This document shows, piece after piece, positions 6,808 to 9,111 of a stretch of 9,111 nt of DNA. A program made the translations under genes and the position numbers. How positions within the stretch are numbered: position 1 is the first letter of the stretch; each line of letters begins with the position of its first letter. The DNA lies in the NCBI GenBank assembly GCA_002384205.1, contig DGBH01000019.1, forward strand, positions 1 to 9,111, read 5' to 3'. The notes below the pieces were generated by a model. That model saw only the letters and a list, made by a program, of their open reading frames with translations, did no database searches and had not been told where the DNA came from. The DNA comes from Bacteroidetes bacterium UBA4009. GTDB taxonomy: Bacteria > Bacteroidota > Bacteroidia > NS11-12g > UBA9320.

Positions 6808-7386
6808 ATGAAAAAAGGAATTATTGTATTAGTCGTAATTGGATTATGCTTACTATGGTTTGTATCTAAATACAATGGCTTAGTTGGAGCTCAAGAAAGT
6901 ATAGATAGCGTATGGGCTAAAGTGGAAACCCAATACCAACGTAGAGCTGATCTTATTCCAAATTTAGTAAGTACCGTAAAAGGATACGCTGACTTTGAGC
7001 AAGAAACGCTTACGAAAGTAGTAGAAGCTAGAGCAAAGGCAACACAAACAACTATAGATCCAAGTAATATGACTTCAGCGCAATTGCAGAATTTTCAAGG
7101 TGCACAAGGAGAATTATCAGGAGCACTCTCTCGCCTTTTGGTAACCATAGAAAAATATCCTGATCTTAAAGCGAATCAAAATTTCTTAGAGCTGCAAGCA
7201 GAACTTGCAGGTACTGAAAATCGAATAGGTGTAGCACGTGATAACTTTAATAGTGAAGCCAAAAACTACAATACCACCATTAAAAAATTTCCGACAAATC
7301 TAATTGCGGGGTTATTTAATTTTGAGGCTAAGCCTTATTTTGAAGCAGATGCAGGTTCTAAAAATGCACCTAAAGTTGAGTTTTAA
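6808..7386 (+). CDS. lemA: LemA family membrane-anchored coiled-coil protein
   Basis: A 192-residue LemA-family protein, close to the usual length. Residues 4-19 (GIIVLVVIGLCLLWFV) are an N-terminal membrane anchor; the rest is a helical bundle exposed on one side of the membrane. The hallmark block follows directly: YNGLVGAQESIDSVWAKVE, then QYQRRADLIPNLVSTVKGYADFEQETLTKVVEARAKA (residues 22-78). The second conserved part has SRLLVTIEKYPDLKANQNF (108-126), ENRIGVARDNFN (137-148) and KKFPTNLIAGLFNF. The biochemical function is not established for the family; genes of this type commonly sit beside TPM-domain genes, as here, and are linked to the cell envelope. It is the first gene of a plus-strand operon and is followed after 9 bases by a TPM-domain gene. 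ATG 6808 is the only sensible start, since the anchor begins immediately after it. Confidence 0.95.
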   Translation: MKKGIIVLVVIGLCLLWFVSKYNGLVGAQESIDSVWAKVETQYQRRADLIPNLVSTVKGYADFEQETLTKVVEARAKATQTTIDPSNMTSAQLQNFQGAQGELSGALSRLLVTIEKYPDLKANQNFLELQAELAGTENRIGVARDNFNSEAKNYNTTIKKFPTNLIAGLFNFEAKPYFEADAGSKNAPKVEF

Positions 7387-7395
7387 TTGAATTTG

Positions 7396-7836
7396 ATGGG
7401 TTTATTTAAGTGGGAACCACTCACTTCGTACGAAGAGCAAAAAGTACTGCAAGCTATTGCTGATGCTGAACTAGAAACATCTGGTGAGGTGAGGTTGCAC
7501 ATGGATAAGTGGTGTAAGACAGACCCGCTGTATAAAGCCAAAAATTTGTTTGCTCACTTGGGAATGGATAAAACCAAAGAACGAAATGGGGTCTTAATTT
7601 ATGTAGCGGTGAAAGAAAAAAAATTTGCTATAGTTGGAGATGAAGGAATAAATAAAGTGGTCCCTGAAGATTTTTGGGAAAGCACAAAAGAAATTATTAA
7701 ATTGCATCTTTCTAAAGGAGAATTGGTAGCCGGTCTTGAAGCCGGGATAGCCGAAGTAGGGATACAGCTAAAACAATTTTTCCCTTACCAAAGTGATGAT
7801 GAAAATGAATTGCCAAATGAAATAAGCTATGGGTAG
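7396..7836 (+). CDS. TPM-domain protein without signal peptide (LemA-operon type)
   Basis: A 146-residue protein made almost entirely of one TPM domain (TLP18.3/Psb32/MOLO-1 family). Key features, numbered from the chosen ATG, are the start of the domain around residues 9-35 (LTSYEEQKVLQAIADAE, SGEVRLH), the core ERNGVLIYVAVKEKKFAIVGDEGI at about 63-86 and the trailing helix with SKGELVAGLEAGI. There is no signal peptide or membrane segment, so it should stay in the cytoplasm, unlike the next gene's product. TPM domains in other settings act in photosystem II repair or acid phosphatase activity, but the role of this bacterial version is unknown. The open frame begins right after the LemA stop with TTG at 7387 and 7393; ATG 7396 is the better start. 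Its stop overlaps the next gene by 8 bases, indicating coupling. Confidence 0.88.
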   Translation: MGLFKWEPLTSYEEQKVLQAIADAELETSGEVRLHMDKWCKTDPLYKAKNLFAHLGMDKTKERNGVLIYVAVKEKKFAIVGDEGINKVVPEDFWESTKEIIKLHLSKGELVAGLEAGIAEVGIQLKQFFPYQSDDENELPNEISYG

Positions 7837-8584
7837 AAAAGCAGGATTAATTATTCTACTCATCAGTTTTGTATTTGCGGGAGCTAAGGAGCCACCTAAT
7901 GCGCCAACAAATGTGCGTTGGGTCAACGATTTTGCGAATGTATTGGAGTCTGATCAAGAGCTCTTCTTATTGCAAAAACTTAAAGCCTATTATGATTCTA
8001 CATCCACCGAAATAGTTATTGTTACGGAAAGTTCATTAGAAGGTGACGATGCTTTTGATTACAGCTATCGTTTGGTTGAAAAGTGGAAGATAGGTCAAGC
8101 AGGCAAGGATAATGGGATACTCATATTTGCGGCAATTAATGACCGAAAAATATTTATACAAGTGGGTCGAGGAGCAGAAGGTGCCCTTCCCGATATGTAT
8201 GCAAAACGAATAATCGAAAACATACTAAAACCCAATTTTAGAGAAAAAAACTACGGTAAAGGTTTTAATGAAGGAACAGATGCAGTTATTCAGTATATGA
8301 ATGGTGAGTTCGTAAATGACAATCCTAAAGGTTCCAAAAAAGGAATGCCTTTTTGGTTAATAATTGTCATTTTTATCTTAGTCTATATGCTCTTCAATAG
8401 TGGAGGTAACAACGGTAAAACATTCAATAAAAATAATAATCTCGGTAGCAACGCATTACCTTTTCTATTGTTAGCTGGCCTGAGTGGCGGCAGAGGTGGA
8501 AGTGGCGGTATGGGTGGAGGCGGTTTTGGAGGCGGTTTCGGCGGCGGAAGTTTTGGTGGTGGTGGAGCTGGCGGCAGTTGGTAA
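7829..8584 (+). CDS. Membrane-anchored TPM-domain protein with glycine-rich tail, YgcG-like
   Basis: A 251-residue envelope protein. Residues 1-19 are a signal peptide (MGRKAGLIILLISFVFAGA). Residues 28-158 are a TPM domain with its typical landmarks: VRWVNDFANVL at 29-39, TEIVIVTESSLEGDD at 60-74, the KDNGILIFAAINDRKIFIQVGRG block at 93-115, and ALPD at 119-122. A membrane segment follows at about 174-190 (PFWLIIVIFILVYMLFN), leaving the TPM domain outside the cytoplasm. Beyond it are an asparagine-rich linker, a second hydrophobic patch (ALPFLLLAGL, 209-218) and a tail from 219 to 251 of almost only glycine and serine, ending GGSW. This layout is that of the YgcG group, of unknown biochemical function. 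It overlaps the previous TPM gene by 8 bases and is third in the LemA operon. The glycine tail is encoded by a GGT/GGC/GGA-rich stretch that is far more GC-rich than its surroundings; this is normal for the group, not a sign of transfer. Confidence 0.92.
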   Translation: MGRKAGLIILLISFVFAGAKEPPNAPTNVRWVNDFANVLESDQELFLLQKLKAYYDSTSTEIVIVTESSLEGDDAFDYSYRLVEKWKIGQAGKDNGILIFAAINDRKIFIQVGRGAEGALPDMYAKRIIENILKPNFREKNYGKGFNEGTDAVIQYMNGEFVNDNPKGSKKGMPFWLIIVIFILVYMLFNSGGNNGKTFNKNNNLGSNALPFLLLAGLSGGRGGSGGMGGGGFGGGFGGGSFGGGGAGGSW

Positions 8585-8590
8585 AAAAAA

Positions 8591-9111
8591 ATGGAAAATG
8601 TACTCTTTATAGATATTGAAACGGTTCCGCAAGCCAAGGACTATAACGCGCTAAGTGATAGGTGGAAAAAATTATGGAACCAAAAAGCGAGTCGCTTAGC
8701 TAAGAACGATGAGACGCCAGAAGAACTCTATCCAAGAGCAGGTATCTATGCTGAGTTTGGTAAGGTAATTTGCATTAGTGTCGGTTTTTTAGTAAATACC
8801 AAAGAGGGACGTCAATTCAGAGTAAAGAGCTTTTATGGAGATAATGAGCAAGGGGTTTTACAAGATTTTTGTGATTTACTGTCCCAAAATTATTTCAGTA
8901 AAACACATTTTTTGTGTGCGCATAACGGGAAGGAATTTGACTTCCCTTATTTGTGTCGCCGTATTTTAGCCAATGCGATAGAAATGCCAGAAGTACTTGA
9001 TTTGGCAGGTAAAAAACCATGGGATATTCAGCATCTGGATACCATGCAACTATGGAAATTTGGGGATTTTAAAAGCTACACTTCACTAGATTTGTTAGCA
9101 GCAGTATTTGA
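8591..9111 (+). CDS. PolB-like 3'-5' exonuclease (3' end outside window)
   Basis: The N-terminal 173 residues of a DEDD-type 3'-5' exonuclease resembling the proofreading domain of family B DNA polymerases, as a stand-alone protein (PF10108-type). The Exo I motif is VLFIDIETVP at residues 4-13 with metal-binding Asp8 and Glu10; the Exo II motif is AHNGKEFDFPYL at 110-121 with Asp117. HLDTMQLWKFGDFKSYTSLDLLAA at 148-171 is also typical of the family. The Exo III motif with the last catalytic aspartate should lie past the right edge. It would act in the cytoplasm on nucleic acid 3' ends, probably in DNA repair, but the exact substrate is unknown. ATG 8591 is directly preceded by an A-tract and lies 6 bases after the stop of the TPM gene, so it is probably the last known member of the LemA operon, though its function seems unrelated to the envelope genes. 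Confidence 0.88.
   Translation, partial: MENVLFIDIETVPQAKDYNALSDRWKKLWNQKASRLAKNDETPEELYPRAGIYAEFGKVICISVGFLVNTKEGRQFRVKSFYGDNEQGVLQDFCDLLSQNYFSKTHFLCAHNGKEFDFPYLCRRILANAIEMPEVLDLAGKKPWDIQHLDTMQLWKFGDFKSYTSLDLLAAVF

Noticed and set aside
8480..8581. GC-rich repetitive stretch considered as a DNA repeat or transferred segment
   Set aside because: It is fully explained by GGN codons for the glycine-rich tail, a normal feature of this protein group.
8383..8637. Minus-strand 84-residue proline-rich frame
   Set aside because: The prolines are only the complement of the glycine codons of the YgcG-like tail.

Overview
The window looks like chromosomal DNA from a member of the Bacteroidota, most likely a flavobacterium-like marine or freshwater organism. 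It is AT-rich, none of its genes has a Shine-Dalgarno sequence, and several starts are preceded by the Bacteroidota -7 promoter element TAnnTTTG. The protein content also fits: a NatA-type ABC ATPase, a long-form urocanate hydratase, and a secreted lamin-tail-domain protein with an FSPDGDG C-terminal module. Nothing in it looks mobile: I see no transposase, integrase, tRNA, rRNA or CRISPR array.

Layout. Positions 1-884 (minus) hold most of an ABC transporter ATPase that runs off the left edge. A 165-base divergent intergenic region separates it from hutU (1050-3071, plus), a complete urocanate hydratase of histidine breakdown. hutU converges on a two-gene minus-strand operon with only 19 bases between the stops. 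That operon reads from about 6698 down to 3091. It encodes an uncharacterised polytopic membrane protein and, coupled through an ATGA overlap, an 850-residue secreted protein made of a duplicated Ig-like plus lamin-tail unit. A 109-base divergent promoter region then leads into a plus-strand operon: LemA-family protein (6808-7386), cytosolic TPM-domain protein (7396-7836), membrane-anchored TPM-domain protein with a glycine-rich tail (7829-8584), and a PolB-type 3'-5' exonuclease (8591 to beyond the right edge).

How the genes work together. LemA plus two TPM proteins is a recurring bacterial gene set with a probable envelope role that is poorly defined. The membrane protein and lamin-tail protein are translationally coupled and probably act together at the cell surface, but their function is unknown. 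hutU is alone: no hutH, hutI or formiminoglutamate-processing gene lies in the window.

The most useful observation is the promoter geometry. TAnnTTTG-like boxes end 6-7 bases before the start codons of the ABC gene, hutU and the membrane-protein gene, which implies leaderless or nearly leaderless mRNAs. It also decides two starts: ATG 1050 rather than TTG 1041 for hutU, and GTG 6698 rather than TTG 6707 for the membrane protein. I do not see a convincing new defence or mobile system here. The best candidate for undescribed biology is the coupled membrane protein / lamin-tail protein pair.
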